DNA of 62,247 nt from Nostoc mirabile CHAB5784 (GTDB lineage: Bacteria; Cyanobacteriota; Cyanobacteriia; Cyanobacteriales; Nostocaceae), in NCBI RefSeq assembly GCF_020829645.1, contig NZ_JAIVFS010000038.1, positions 15,643 to 77,889 of the forward strand, in the 5' to 3' direction. Under the pieces are notes generated by a model. The model saw only the letters and a program-made list of their open reading frames with translations, searched no databases and was not told the origin of the DNA. Positions 36,467 through 46,105 of the stretch are shown here, piece after piece (position 1 is the stretch's first letter; each line of letters begins with the position of its first letter). A program made the position numbers and the translations under genes.

Positions 36467-39400
36467 TTAACTAACTATCCGTTTTATCGGGATTTCTATC
36501 CAGAACTCACAGCCATTACCAGGTTCAGAAACACACTTGATATTACCGCCGTGTTTTTGCACAATAATTTGGTAGCTAATAGATAACCCTAAGCCAGTAC
36601 CTTGTCCAGGTTGTTTGGTGGTAAAGAAAGGTTCAAAAATGCGCGATCGCATCATCTCTGGAATACCACAACCATTGTCAGCAATGCGAATCAGAATAGT
36701 ATTCCCTTCGAGGACTTCTGTACGAATCAAAATTTTAGGATTATCAATTATTTTTCCAGCTTTTTCTGAGTTTTCTAATGCATCAATCGCATTGTTGAGA
36801 ATATTCATAAACACCTGATTCATCTGGGCTGCATAGCAGACGACTGGAGGCAATTCATCATATTGTTTAACTACCTCAATAGCAAAAGAATTAATCTCTG
36901 GTTGCACTCGATGTTGTAAAATCAACAAAGTACTGTCGATGCCTTCATGAAGATCAACGGGCTTCATTCCTGTTTCGTCAAGTCGAGAAAAACTTCGCAA
37001 TGATAAGACTAGTTGAGAGATTCGATCTGCCCCTATCTTCATTGAAGTTAGAACTTTAGGCAAGTCATCACTAATGAAATCTAAATCCAGTGCTGCTGCT
37101 TGCTTTTGAATTTCTCCTGTTGTTATAGGATACTGTTTTTGATAGAGGTGCAGTAATTTTAATAAATTTTCGGCATGTTCAGTAACATAAGTGATGTTGC
37201 CATAGATGAAACTAATCGGGTTGTTAATTTCATGTGCTACACCAGCAACTAACTGCCCTAAACCTGCCATTTTTTCACTTTGAATCAACTGGCTCTGAGT
37301 GTGCTGTAATTCTTTAAGAGTCTGGGTAATTTCTTCTTTTTGACGTTGAGTTTGTTCGAGTAATTCCGCTTGTTGAAGTCCTACCCCTAATTGAGTACCA
37401 ATCTGCATCAGCAAATCTACCTCATCCTCTTGCCAATCACGGGGCTTGATATTTTGATAAGCTGCTAGTAATCCCCAGAGTTTCTCACCCTGAAAAATCG
37501 GCACAATCATATATGCCCTAGCCTGCATTAGCTCAAGCAGGGCAATATGACAAATAGAATAATTGGCGCTGTAAATATCTTTAATGACACTACTTTTAGC
37601 ATTAGTAAACCTTCCGCCTTGCGTTTCTTGTAAGTAATCATCTGCAACTATAGGTACAATTTCCCTTATTGGTGTCCAACCTTGGGCTAAAGACTCAGCA
37701 ACAAATTCGCCACTCCAGTCAGCCCCGAATCGATAGATTGTCACTCGATCAACTTCCAATAGCCGCCGGACTTCTTCTGTACTGGTGGCAAAGATGGTAT
37801 GAATATCAAGAGACTGGCGAATTTTCTCCACCGTTGCGGCTAATGCCTTCTGTCTTTCGGCTGCTTTCCGTTCTCGTGCAGCAGCTTGAGCCAGTTTTTG
37901 GGTTTGTAACTGCATCTGTTTCAAAGACTCAGCTTGCTGTAATGCTACCCCCAATTGAGCGCCAACTTGTGCCAATAAGTTGATTTCCTCATCTTGCCAA
38001 TAACGAGGCTGGGAATTTTGATAAGCTACTAGCAATCCCCACAACTTTTCGCCCTGAGAAATTGGGACAAAAACTTCATTCCGTGCATACTTACCCGTTT
38101 GCTTTCCTTGTACAAGAACCCCTTCTGTCACAGGCTGCGGCTTAACCATTGGTGTCCAGCCATCAACAATAGAATCAGCCACAAATTCGCCACTCCAATC
38201 AGGATAGAAGCGATAAATTGCTACTCGTTCCACTTCTAATAAGCGACGGACTTCTTGAGTTGTGGTTTTAAAGATGGCTTCAATATCAAGAGACTGACGA
38301 ATTTTTTCTACGGTGTTCGCTAACGCCCTTTGCCTTTGGGCAGCTTTGCTGATCTCTGCTGCTTGGGTTTGCATTTGTTGAATAAATTCCGCTTGCTGCA
38401 AAGCTACACCTAGTTGGGTACCCACTTGAGTAAGCAAGTAAACCTCATCTTTTTGCCAATCACGCATTCTGGCATTTTGGTACACTGCTAGCAAGCCCCA
38501 GAGCTTCTGACCGTGGTAAATGGCAATGATCACATAAGCTCTTGCCTGATATATTTCTAAGACTTTAATGTAGCAGTCGCTAAAGCCTGAATTGTAAATA
38601 TCATTACAAACACGGTACACTTCACAGCGACTAAAGCTACCACCCTCTGTATCTTGTAAATAGGTGTCAGCGACTGGAGGTTTAGCTAAATCTTTGGCGC
38701 TACATTCACTGACGTTTTCACTCACTTCCGGCCGCTGCAATTGCTCATGGATGAGGGAAATCCAACCCTCTGCCACTGATTCAAACACGAATTCACCACT
38801 CCAATCGGGATTGAAGCGATAAATAGCCACGCGGTCAGCATTTAGCAGCTGCCTAAGTTCTCCGGTGGTTGTGTGGAAAATGCTTTCCAAGTCTAGAGAC
38901 TGACGAATTTTCTCAATGGTTATGGCTATGGTTCTTTGCCATTGGGCTGCTTTTTCTCTGGCTTTTGCTTGTGCTAGTTCTGCTGATTGTAGTTTTACTT
39001 GTTCCAGGTAATCTGCTTGCTGCAAAGCAACTCCCAGATGTTCGGCGATTAATTGCACAAACTCAATTTCTGATGCTTCCCATTGCCGAGGATTACTACA
39101 CTGATGAATACACAGCAATCCCCATAAATCTTTACCTTTGATCAAGGGGGCAGCTATATTGGCACGGACTTGGAATCTTTCTAGCATTTGGACGTGACAA
39201 TCACTGACACTAGCTTGATATATATCAGTCATTGCTTTAATCCGACCTTGCTGATATAATCCTGCAAACTCCGCAGCAAAGCAGTGGTCGCGCAGTTTGG
39301 CTGCTAGTGCCGAATCCCATTCTGCTCCCACGTCTTCATAGATAAATTCCCCTTCCCATCCCAATTCGGGATAAAAACGAAACACACTAACCCGATCGCT

Positions 39401-39595
39401 TTTCAGAAGCTGGCGGACTTCAGTGACTGTAATTTTGAAGATGGTTTCTATGTCTAGAGACTCGCGAATACGGGCAATAACTCCAGACAAGGCTTTTTGT
39501 TGCTCATTCTGACGCAGGGAGAATGTCACATCTAAATGAGATTCTTGCTGTTCTGAATTTGGTTCTATGGGTTGAGTAGTAGAGGAGTTTTCCAT
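36467..39595 (-). CDS. Four-GAF sensor histidine kinase, possible cyanobacteriochrome
   Basis: 1042 residues: four GAF domains (about 38-195, 228-405, 430-555, 590-745), a coiled coil, HisKA with GVAHEINNP (His788), and an HATPase (NNAIDAL, DNGCGIPE, GTGLGLSIS). GAF1 has Cys133-His134 in SDCHVQMLERFQVRANI and GAF4 has Cys682-His683 in SICHIALLELMQARAY, matching the bilin-binding Cys-His of cyanobacteriochromes. GAF2 has Cys341-Tyr342. GAF3 lacks this segment altogether. No receiver or membrane segment is present. It probably senses light or a small ligand; chromophore binding is an inference. Confidence 0.9.
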   Translation of the reverse strand: MENSSTTQPIEPNSEQQESHLDVTFSLRQNEQQKALSGVIARIRESLDIETIFKITVTEVRQLLKSDRVSVFRFYPELGWEGEFIYEDVGAEWDSALAAKLRDHCFAAEFAGLYQQGRIKAMTDIYQASVSDCHVQMLERFQVRANIAAPLIKGKDLWGLLCIHQCSNPRQWEASEIEFVQLIAEHLGVALQQADYLEQVKLQSAELAQAKAREKAAQWQRTIAITIEKIRQSLDLESIFHTTTGELRQLLNADRVAIYRFNPDWSGEFVFESVAEGWISLIHEQLQRPEVSENVSECSAKDLAKPPVADTYLQDTEGGSFSRCEVYRVCNDIYNSGFSDCYIKVLEIYQARAYVIIAIYHGQKLWGLLAVYQNARMRDWQKDEVYLLTQVGTQLGVALQQAEFIQQMQTQAAEISKAAQRQRALANTVEKIRQSLDIEAIFKTTTQEVRRLLEVERVAIYRFYPDWSGEFVADSIVDGWTPMVKPQPVTEGVLVQGKQTGKYARNEVFVPISQGEKLWGLLVAYQNSQPRYWQDEEINLLAQVGAQLGVALQQAESLKQMQLQTQKLAQAAARERKAAERQKALAATVEKIRQSLDIHTIFATSTEEVRRLLEVDRVTIYRFGADWSGEFVAESLAQGWTPIREIVPIVADDYLQETQGGRFTNAKSSVIKDIYSANYSICHIALLELMQARAYMIVPIFQGEKLWGLLAAYQNIKPRDWQEDEVDLLMQIGTQLGVGLQQAELLEQTQRQKEEITQTLKELQHTQSQLIQSEKMAGLGQLVAGVAHEINNPISFIYGNITYVTEHAENLLKLLHLYQKQYPITTGEIQKQAAALDLDFISDDLPKVLTSMKIGADRISQLVLSLRSFSRLDETGMKPVDLHEGIDSTLLILQHRVQPEINSFAIEVVKQYDELPPVVCYAAQMNQVFMNILNNAIDALENSEKAGKIIDNPKILIRTEVLEGNTILIRIADNGCGIPEMMRSRIFEPFFTTKQPGQGTGLGLSISYQIIVQKHGGNIKCVSEPGNGCEFWIEIPIKRIVS

Positions 39596-39683
39596 TCCCA
39601 GTGGGACTTTAAATATTGAAAGTCTTCTATCTCATGATTCCCGTTGCGATCGCAAAGGTAACAGTTATTTCCTGGGAATGCTA

Positions 39684-39723
39684 GAAAAAACAGTGTAGGG
39701 ACACGATAATATCGTGTCCCTAC
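39684..39723 (-). terminator. Rho-independent terminator of the petN transcript, REP-like hairpin
   Basis: A perfect 13-bp stem GTAGGGACACGAT / ATCGTGTCCCTAC with an AAT loop (39695-39723). On the minus strand it is followed by ACTGTTTTTT, a good T-run, 26 bp after the stop of the 53-residue gene. The stem resembles the hairpins at 50551 and 61725. Confidence 0.75.
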
Positions 39724-39749
39724 AAAAAGATTTTTCAACCACGAGAAAA

Positions 39750-39911
39750 TTATCGCCGCTTGGGAGTGGCGCTGCGGCTGCTGCGTTTTTCTTCATCTCG
39801 GCGACGGCGATCGCGCCAATCTGCCACGGTCAAATAACCAATACCACCAGTGACTACTACGAGTAGCACTATGGCTACTATTGTTAAAATACTCAAAAAT
39901 GGACTTTCCAC
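39750..39911 (-). CDS. Small single-pass membrane protein downstream of petN
   Basis: 53 residues from a GTG start with AGAGG upstream. Residues 5-30 form one membrane helix (FLSILTIVAIVLLVVVTGG). The rest is strongly basic (DWRDRRRRDEEKRSSRS). It begins 7 bp after the petN stop, so it is almost certainly cotranscribed. I do not recognise a named family; the position suggests a thylakoid role, possibly with cytochrome b6f. An AUG start is absent in frame. Confidence 0.7.
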   Translation of the reverse strand: MESPFLSILTIVAIVLLVVVTGGIGYLTVADWRDRRRRDEEKRSSRSATPKRR

Positions 39912-39918
39912 GATGCCT

Positions 39919-40008
39919 CTACAGTCCGTTACGTCCCCAAACTACCATTGCAATTGACCAAGTGAACACAACTAACAGTGATACCCAACCTAGTGTCAAA
40001 ATCTCCAT
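39919..40008 (-). CDS. petN: Cytochrome b6f complex subunit PetN
   Basis: 29 residues, MEILTLGWVSLLVVFTWSIA followed by MVVWGRNGL, a complete and highly conserved PetN sequence with one membrane helix. It is a structural subunit of the b6f complex in thylakoids. It heads a two-gene transcript with the 53-residue protein. Confidence 0.97.
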   Translation of the reverse strand: MEILTLGWVSLLVVFTWSIAMVVWGRNGL

Positions 40009-40404
40009 AGTCCCGCTTTTCAAATAATTACAAAAGGTTTCTAATATTTATCATACAGGGATTGGGCAGGCTCAGATTTTTTTATAAATGACATTCTAAG
40101 TTTTGCGGACGATGTCTACGATGGTCACTGACTTGTACTGAGCGACTTGCCTTGACTTGTGCCGAGCAAAGCCGAGGTAGCGAAGTCGAAAGGAGTCGAA
40201 GTAGCTTGTCGTTCGCGCAGCGTCTCGTAGAGAAGTGGGGGCTATTCGGCGTCGCAAACGATACAACATATTTTCTTGGTAGGCTAGTAGTTCAAGCATT
40301 AATAAAGACGAATGTAAAAAAATAGCGATCGCGCTTTCCCACTTGATAGTTTGGGAATACTAGGGTTATGCGTATATATTTCAAATCCAGCCACCCCTAG
40401 TATC

Positions 40405-42315
40405 ATGCCGACATTTTTCAACTATCCTTTCCACTCTAACGGTTTTGTTGCCCACGGACATTGTTATCTCTGGCAAACTGGATTAGTTTGGCTCCACATT
40501 ATTTCTGATGCCACGATCGCTCTAGCCTATTATTCTATTCCCTTCCTACTAATTTACTTTATTTCCAAGCGCAAAGACGTTCCTTTCAATGGAGTCTTTT
40601 TGTTATTTGGTGCTTTTATCATTGCCTGCGGTACTGGACACTTGATGGATATTTGGACGCTTTGGCATCCAGACTATTGGATTGCAGGTGGTTTAAAAGC
40701 TTTAACTGCCATTATTTCGATATATACGGCATTTGCGTTATTTTATCTCATGCCTCAAGCTCTAACACTACCTAGCCCTGCCCAGTTAGAAGTTATCAAT
40801 CGAGCACTTTCCACTGAAATTGTAGAGCGCAAGTGCATCGAAAAAGAACTACGCCTTGCACAGGAAATCACTCAAAACTCCAGCCAAGCTAAGAGTGAAT
40901 TTCTCGCCAATATGAGTCATGAGCTACGCACACCTCTTAACGGTATTCTGGGCTATACACAAATTCTCCAACGCACAGAATCTTTAAGTGAGAAAGGACG
41001 CAAAGGAATCAGCATCATTTATCAATGTGGTTCTCATCTTTTAACCCTAATTAATGATGTCCTGGATCTCTCCAAAATAGAAGCCCGAAAATTAGAATTG
41101 TATCCTGTAGATTTCTACTTGCCTGCTTTTATAGATAGCGTGACTGAAATTTGCCGCATCCGGGCAGAACAAAAGGTGATCGCATTTCACATTGAACTTG
41201 ATCCTGATTTGCCAACGGGCATTCATGCTGATGAGAAACGCTTGCGACAAGTACTGATTAACTTGCTTAGTAATGCGATCAAATTTACTAATCAAGGTAG
41301 TGTCACCTTCCAAGTTCAGGTCATTGGTAAAGAATCAAACGCCAATGCAAATACTGACTACAAAATTCGCTTTCAGGTAATAGATTCCGGCACGGGTATA
41401 ATCTCTGAACAAGCCGAGAAAATCTTTCAGCCTTTTGAGCAAGTGGGAAATCAGAAACTACAATCTGAAGGTACAGGCTTAGGATTAGCAATTAGCCAAC
41501 AAATTGTTTTGTTGATGGGTAGTCAAATTCAGGTGCAAAGTACCTTAGGCAAAGGTAGCACTTTTTGGTTTGAGGCAAAATTGCCAGAATCTAAAGACTG
41601 GGCAAAGGTTTCCAGAGTGGTTGAGCAGGGAACTATTGTTGGTTATCAAGGACAAAGGCGCACCATTTTGATTGCGGATGACAAATGGGAAAACCGATCA
41701 GTAATTGTAAATTTATTAGAGCCTGTTGGGTTTACTGTTGTAGAAGCTAGTCACGGTGAGGAAGCATGGGAACAGGCTCTACTCTACAAACCAGACATGA
41801 TTATCACTGACCTAGTGATGCCTAGATTGAATGGATTTGAGTTGATCGAACGTTTGCGTCAGTCTGGGCCATTTAAAGAGATTGCTGTCATCGCTTCGTC
41901 AGCCAGCGTATTTGCAATCGACCAGCACAAGAGTATTGATGTAGGTGCAGATGCATTTCTACCAAAGCCTGTAGAAGCTGAAACGCTGCTGGAAATTCTA
42001 CGGCAATTTTTGCAACTGGAATGGATTTTTGACGTTAAGGTAGACGCAATCAAAAAAACCTATACAGGTGGTTTGGATCAATCAAATGAGATGATTTATC
42101 CTGCCAAAGAGGTTTTACAAGAGTTACTCGATCTGACACAAGATGGCGATATTCAAAAAGTTTTAGAACTTGCTGAGAAACTTTCTGCATCTGATCAGCA
42201 GTTAAGCATTTTTGCCCAGCAGATCGTCCAACTTGCTAGTAATTTCCAACTCAAACGTTTGGAAACTTTTATTGTAAGTATTCAGGAGTCAGAATTCAGA
42301 AGTCAGAATAAATAA
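40405..42315 (+). CDS. Ethylene-receptor-like hybrid histidine kinase
   Basis: 636 residues from the ATG at 40405; an upstream TTG at 40351 adds non-conserved residues. Residues 20-118 form a three-helix ethylene-binding domain. Residues Asp35, Tyr42, Ile45, Pro46, Ile72, Cys75 and His79 match plant ETR1 Asp25, Tyr32, Ile35, Pro36, Ile62, Cys65 and His69 with a constant offset of ten; Cys and His bind Cu(I) in ETR1. No GAF domain follows. Next come HisKA (SHELRTPLNG, His172), HATPase (NLLSNAIKF, GTGLGLAIS) and a receiver domain with Asp469. A short helical tail ends the protein. It could sense ethylene or a related small molecule. Confidence 0.92.
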   Translation: MPTFFNYPFHSNGFVAHGHCYLWQTGLVWLHIISDATIALAYYSIPFLLIYFISKRKDVPFNGVFLLFGAFIIACGTGHLMDIWTLWHPDYWIAGGLKALTAIISIYTAFALFYLMPQALTLPSPAQLEVINRALSTEIVERKCIEKELRLAQEITQNSSQAKSEFLANMSHELRTPLNGILGYTQILQRTESLSEKGRKGISIIYQCGSHLLTLINDVLDLSKIEARKLELYPVDFYLPAFIDSVTEICRIRAEQKVIAFHIELDPDLPTGIHADEKRLRQVLINLLSNAIKFTNQGSVTFQVQVIGKESNANANTDYKIRFQVIDSGTGIISEQAEKIFQPFEQVGNQKLQSEGTGLGLAISQQIVLLMGSQIQVQSTLGKGSTFWFEAKLPESKDWAKVSRVVEQGTIVGYQGQRRTILIADDKWENRSVIVNLLEPVGFTVVEASHGEEAWEQALLYKPDMIITDLVMPRLNGFELIERLRQSGPFKEIAVIASSASVFAIDQHKSIDVGADAFLPKPVEAETLLEILRQFLQLEWIFDVKVDAIKKTYTGGLDQSNEMIYPAKEVLQELLDLTQDGDIQKVLELAEKLSASDQQLSIFAQQIVQLASNFQLKRLETFIVSIQESEFRSQNK

Positions 42316-42340
42316 GACAACCTGTAAAAGTATTTCAATC

Positions 42341-42450
42341 CTAGTACCGCAAGGCGGAAGTCAAAAGTCAAAATCCAAAAACCAAAAGTACTATGGAATA
42401 AGCTCTTTAGATATTTCAAATGGTTGCTCTATTTCCGCCGTGGCGTACTA
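42341..42450. mobile_element. MITE-like element, copy 1
   Basis: About 110 bp with imperfect terminal inverted repeats: left TAGTACCGCAAGGCGGAAGT, right (reverse complement) TAGTACGCCACGGCGGAAAT. Internal sequence tttcaaatgg and outer ends are shared with 49564-49667. No coding capacity. It lies between two kinase genes. Confidence 0.75.
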
Positions 42451-42562
42451 TTTACTAACCAGCTATGCTAATTCAATTATGAATTATGACTCCTAACTAC
42501 TGAATTCTTTTATTCAAGAATACATCAATTAATTTGAGTTAAATTTAAATTTAAAATTCATC

Positions 42563-43825
42563 ATGGGCAAAACTGCAAATAACGGATTTATTTTGATTGT
42601 GGATGATAATCCGACAAATTTATCTGTCCTGTGTGAAGCGCTCAATAGTGAGGGTTTTCGTTTCCGTGTTGCAGTCGATGGAGAAACTGCGATCGCTCAA
42701 GCCGAACGCAATCAACCAGAGTTGATTTTGCTGGATGTCCAAATGCCCGGTATTGACGGATTTGAAACTTGTCGCCGCCTCAAAGCCAATCCTGTTACCC
42801 AAAACATTCCGATTATTTTCATCACTGCCTTAGCGGATACGGAAAATAAAACGAAGGGATTTTTCCTTGGTGCAGTAGATTATATCCCTAAACCGTTTGC
42901 ACAAGAGGAAGTCATTGCTAGAGTGCGTGTACATTTACAACTCAAACAATTGACTGAATCTTTGGAACAACAAGTTAGCGATCGCACCAAGGCTTTGCAA
43001 CAAGCCCAAGTCCAACTAGTGCAGCAAGAGAAACTATCAACGCTCGGAGAGTTAATCGCTGGTATTGGGCATGAAATCAACAACCCCATCAACTTTATTT
43101 CCAGCAATATTCCACCCTTAGAAGAATACATTACAGGAGTAACCAAATTGCTCCTACTGTATGAACAAGAGTATCCAAACCCAACAGCCAAAATTACCAC
43201 TGCTATTAAAGACTTGGATCTTAATTTCGTTCTTGAAGATATGGTAAAAATTTTGAACTCACTTGAAGTAGGAAGTGAACGAATTCAAAACCTTTCTAAT
43301 TCACTCCGCAACTTCTCTCGTTCGGATAGTGATACAAAAATACCTGCTGATTTGCACCAAGGTCTAGATAGTACACTAATGATTTTGCAACACCGCCTCA
43401 AAGCTAATGGCGATCGTCCCGGCATTGAGGTGATTAAAAGTTATGCAGTATTACCAGAGGTAAACTGCTATATTGGGCAGATGAATCAAGTATTTATGAA
43501 CATTTTGGCAAATGCAATTGATGCCCTTGATGAAGCTATAATGCTAGGCAAAATGAGCAATCTAATTCCTCAGATTCAAATTGCAACAGAAATAGATTCT
43601 GAACAATTTGTTGTAATTCGGATTGCTGACAATGGGATTGGTATTCCTGAACGGTTTAAAAAGCGCTTGTTTGAGCCGTTGTTTACCACAAAAACCGTTG
43701 GGAAAGGCACTGGACTTGGCTTGTCGATCGCATATCAAATAGTTGTAGAGAAACACAAAGGTGTATTAGAAGTGAATTCTCAATCAGGTATGGGAAGCGA
43801 GTTTATTATCAAAATTCCCACATAA
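42563..43825 (+). CDS. Response regulator-histidine kinase hybrid (receiver first)
   Basis: 420 residues. An N-terminal receiver domain has acidic pocket DD (14-15), phospho-Asp58 (ILLDVQMPG), Thr88 and Lys110 (YIPKPF). A coiled coil (about 125-160) leads to HisKA with GIGHEINNP (His170) and an HATPase (ANAIDAL, DNGIGIPE, GTGLGLSIA). No sensor domain is present, so it likely receives phosphate from another kinase and relays it onward. The preceding ethylene-receptor-like kinase, 247 bp upstream on the same strand, is a candidate partner. Confidence 0.93.
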   Translation: MGKTANNGFILIVDDNPTNLSVLCEALNSEGFRFRVAVDGETAIAQAERNQPELILLDVQMPGIDGFETCRRLKANPVTQNIPIIFITALADTENKTKGFFLGAVDYIPKPFAQEEVIARVRVHLQLKQLTESLEQQVSDRTKALQQAQVQLVQQEKLSTLGELIAGIGHEINNPINFISSNIPPLEEYITGVTKLLLLYEQEYPNPTAKITTAIKDLDLNFVLEDMVKILNSLEVGSERIQNLSNSLRNFSRSDSDTKIPADLHQGLDSTLMILQHRLKANGDRPGIEVIKSYAVLPEVNCYIGQMNQVFMNILANAIDALDEAIMLGKMSNLIPQIQIATEIDSEQFVVIRIADNGIGIPERFKKRLFEPLFTTKTVGKGTGLGLSIAYQIVVEKHKGVLEVNSQSGMGSEFIIKIPT

Positions 43826-43922
43826 GGGCAGTATTTAATTAATTACAAAGCTGCTCTAGCATTTATTATACTGAAGAGTAAGGAAAAATTTACCAATACC
43901 TAATCCCTAATTTCTATATAGA

Positions 43923-44384
43923 GTGAACTCAACTTTAGATGCTCAACTGATGGCAGAACGCCTAGAATCCCTGAAAGCTGGAATAATTGGGGGTTTATCT
44001 GTGTGTTTTGCTTTTGCTCTTTCTATTCTTTTGAATACTTTCGTACTGGCAAAGTATTTTCAGACACTCGCATGTCTGCAAAATGATCTTGACTGGCACT
44101 TGTGGGTGAGTGGTGCAATTGCAATTTTTACTGGTTTCCTATTTGGTGTCACCTACCGCTATATCATCCGCTCAGATAAAAATCCCCAACTGAAAGCTGG
44201 TGGTGTACTAGCCTTTGGCTTGGTGCGAGGATTAACTCAGATAGAACTTGGCTGGAATTCTAACAGCACAATTTGGCCTTTTTTGGTGTTGGCGGCAGAA
44301 AGTGTATTGTGGTTTGCGTTGGCTGCCATCGCTCTTAATGTCGCTATTCAACTCCGTTGGGTTAAACCTTTTTCATCAGTCTAA
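43923..44384 (+). CDS. Conserved membrane protein of unknown function
   Basis: 153 residues from a GTG start. Four membrane helices are predicted by eye (GIIGGLSVCFAFALSILL, LWVSGAIAIFTGFLFGV, AGGVLAFGLVRGL, FLVLAAESVLWFALAAIALNVA). I do not recognise a named family. It sits 97 bp after the hybrid kinase on the same strand. Confidence 0.75.
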   Translation: MNSTLDAQLMAERLESLKAGIIGGLSVCFAFALSILLNTFVLAKYFQTLACLQNDLDWHLWVSGAIAIFTGFLFGVTYRYIIRSDKNPQLKAGGVLAFGLVRGLTQIELGWNSNSTIWPFLVLAAESVLWFALAAIALNVAIQLRWVKPFSSV

Positions 44385-44432
44385 ATTCCCTATGTATCTA
44401 AATATAAGTATAATTTATTACTAATATCTAAT

Positions 44433-44990
44433 ATGAAAACTAAAATATCCCACTATTATCTGATAGTCGATCTGGAGGCTACGTGCTGTGACAGTGGGAC
44501 TATTCCCCGTCATGAAATGGAAATTATCGAAATTGGTGCGGTGATGCTCAATCGAGCAACCTGGGAAATTGATTCCGAGTTTCAGCAATTCATTCAACCT
44601 GTGAGACATCCGCAACTGACAGGTTTTTGCACCAAATTGACTAGTATTCGGCAGCAAGATGTTGACGAAGCGCCAAAATTTGTAAAGGCAATTTCTCGCT
44701 TCAAAGAATGGATTTATTCATTTCCCAATCATATTTTTTGTTCTTGGGGTAATTACGACAAGAAGCAATTTATTCAAGATTGCGCGTTTCATAATTTCTC
44801 TTATCCTTTTATTTCAGAACACATAAATATCAAAGAGGAATTTTCAGAATATCTTGGCGTGTCTAAAAAATTTGGCATGGCACAGGCTCTCAATAAGTTG
44901 GGAATAGAATTAAAAGGCAGACACCATCGTGGTATTGATGATGCCCGCAACATTGCATCTATCTACAGACAGATTAAAACTAAAAACTAA
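44433..44990 (+). CDS. DEDDh-type 3'-5' exonuclease
   Basis: 185 residues. Exo I YLIVDLEATC (Asp and Glu for metal binding), Exo II WGNYDKKQF and Exo III RHHRGIDDARNIASIY are all present, giving the complete DEDDh set. Closest by eye to the ERI-1/KapD-like group, acting on structured RNA or short DNA ends. Only the nuclease domain is present. The substrate is unknown. Confidence 0.9.
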   Translation: MKTKISHYYLIVDLEATCCDSGTIPRHEMEIIEIGAVMLNRATWEIDSEFQQFIQPVRHPQLTGFCTKLTSIRQQDVDEAPKFVKAISRFKEWIYSFPNHIFCSWGNYDKKQFIQDCAFHNFSYPFISEHINIKEEFSEYLGVSKKFGMAQALNKLGIELKGRHHRGIDDARNIASIYRQIKTKN

Positions 44991-45288
44991 GCTGAATAAT
45001 AGGAAAGTCGTAATGTACCATCTTGAAGTGTTGCGTTGCATTACCGACCGTGGCTGTCTTATTGGTATATAATAACAGATATGAAAGCTTTAATCCTAAT
45101 AAAATCATTAGTAGATAAGCTTAAATATAGTGATTAAACAGTCAAGTATTACGAAGATTGTTGCTACAAAATTAGATATTTTTTTAATTGGAAGTCTCAA
45201 GATAGGTGCAGCGATACCTTCGGTAAGCTACGCTAACGCACCCCCGAACTAGACTACAAGTGTAATCTTACTATGACAGGAAACTTTT

Positions 45289-45762
45289 GTGAAAGCTAGA
45301 TGGATTATCACAGCAGTTTCAGCAGCACTATTTTTCGGTGGTAGCCTGCTGACATCACTGCGTGACCCTTGGTTTCAGAACTTGCAGCGTCCCGACTGGT
45401 TGACCTTTGAATTCCTTATCCCATTTATCTGGATATTCATTTGGGTCTGTCTGACAATCTCAGCAATTATCGTGTGGGAGAAAAGCTCAAAACAGTCTCG
45501 TCCTTGGTTGTTGATGGCTATGTACGCAGCGATCGCCCTCTTAACCTCCGTTTATAGTCCCATTGTGGTAGAACTTCGCAACCTAACAGGTGGAATGATT
45601 GCTGGTGGCTTGGCAACGCTTCTCGTTTATATTTTGACATTTTTGGTTAAGCCAATTTCTCAAAAAGCCTCCTGGCTGTTCCTACCCTATGCTCTCTGGG
45701 GCCCTTTCGGTACTTATCTCACTTGGCTATTAATTCAACTTAATCAGGGCGCAGCTAGATAA
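45289..45762 (+). CDS. tspO: TspO/MBR-family membrane protein
   Basis: 157 residues from a GTG start. Five hydrophobic segments are visible. The QRPDWLTFEFLIPFIWIFIW segment matches the conserved RPxW...P..F..W of TspO, and the C-terminal LPYALWGPFGTYLTWLLIQLN the final helix. TspO binds tetrapyrroles and affects stress and bilin metabolism. It is shorter in the second loop than some homologues. Confidence 0.85.
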   Translation: MKARWIITAVSAALFFGGSLLTSLRDPWFQNLQRPDWLTFEFLIPFIWIFIWVCLTISAIIVWEKSSKQSRPWLLMAMYAAIALLTSVYSPIVVELRNLTGGMIAGGLATLLVYILTFLVKPISQKASWLFLPYALWGPFGTYLTWLLIQLNQGAAR

Positions 45763-46105
45763 AAGACTTAGGCAAAATCTGATTTGGTGCAGCATCAGAT
45801 TAATAATTATTATTTCTAGCCAAAGGGATTTTTGGAGGAAGAATCTTTCTTGCTGGGTGAGTATTCAGAGCAATTCATCGCTTCTTCAGTAGAGGGTTTT
45901 CGCCGAAGATGGGGCTTTTGGAATGCGTGTAAATGGCCCCATGCATTAACCCAACCTACATTAGAGTTACTTTTTAGGTAAAACCTACGCAGTATTGCCA
46001 GTTGCGTAAGTCCTGAATACTTTTACAAGCGATCGCCAAATAGACTTGCACTGTAAGGGCACAGCATTACTCATACGTGTCAATTTAATGTAAAAGTCAT
46101 GTCCC
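45763..46105. other. Intergenic with dispersed repeats
   Basis: No gene. About 46054-46095 (gtaagggcacagcattactc ... gtgtcaattta) belongs to the same repeat group as 2868-2905 and 62102-62137. Confidence 0.5.

Noticed and set aside
40096..40299. 67-codon minus-strand open frame upstream of the ethylene-receptor-like gene
   Set aside because: Mostly composed of dispersed GCGCAGCGTCTCGTAGAG repeats; no homology or ribosome binding site.
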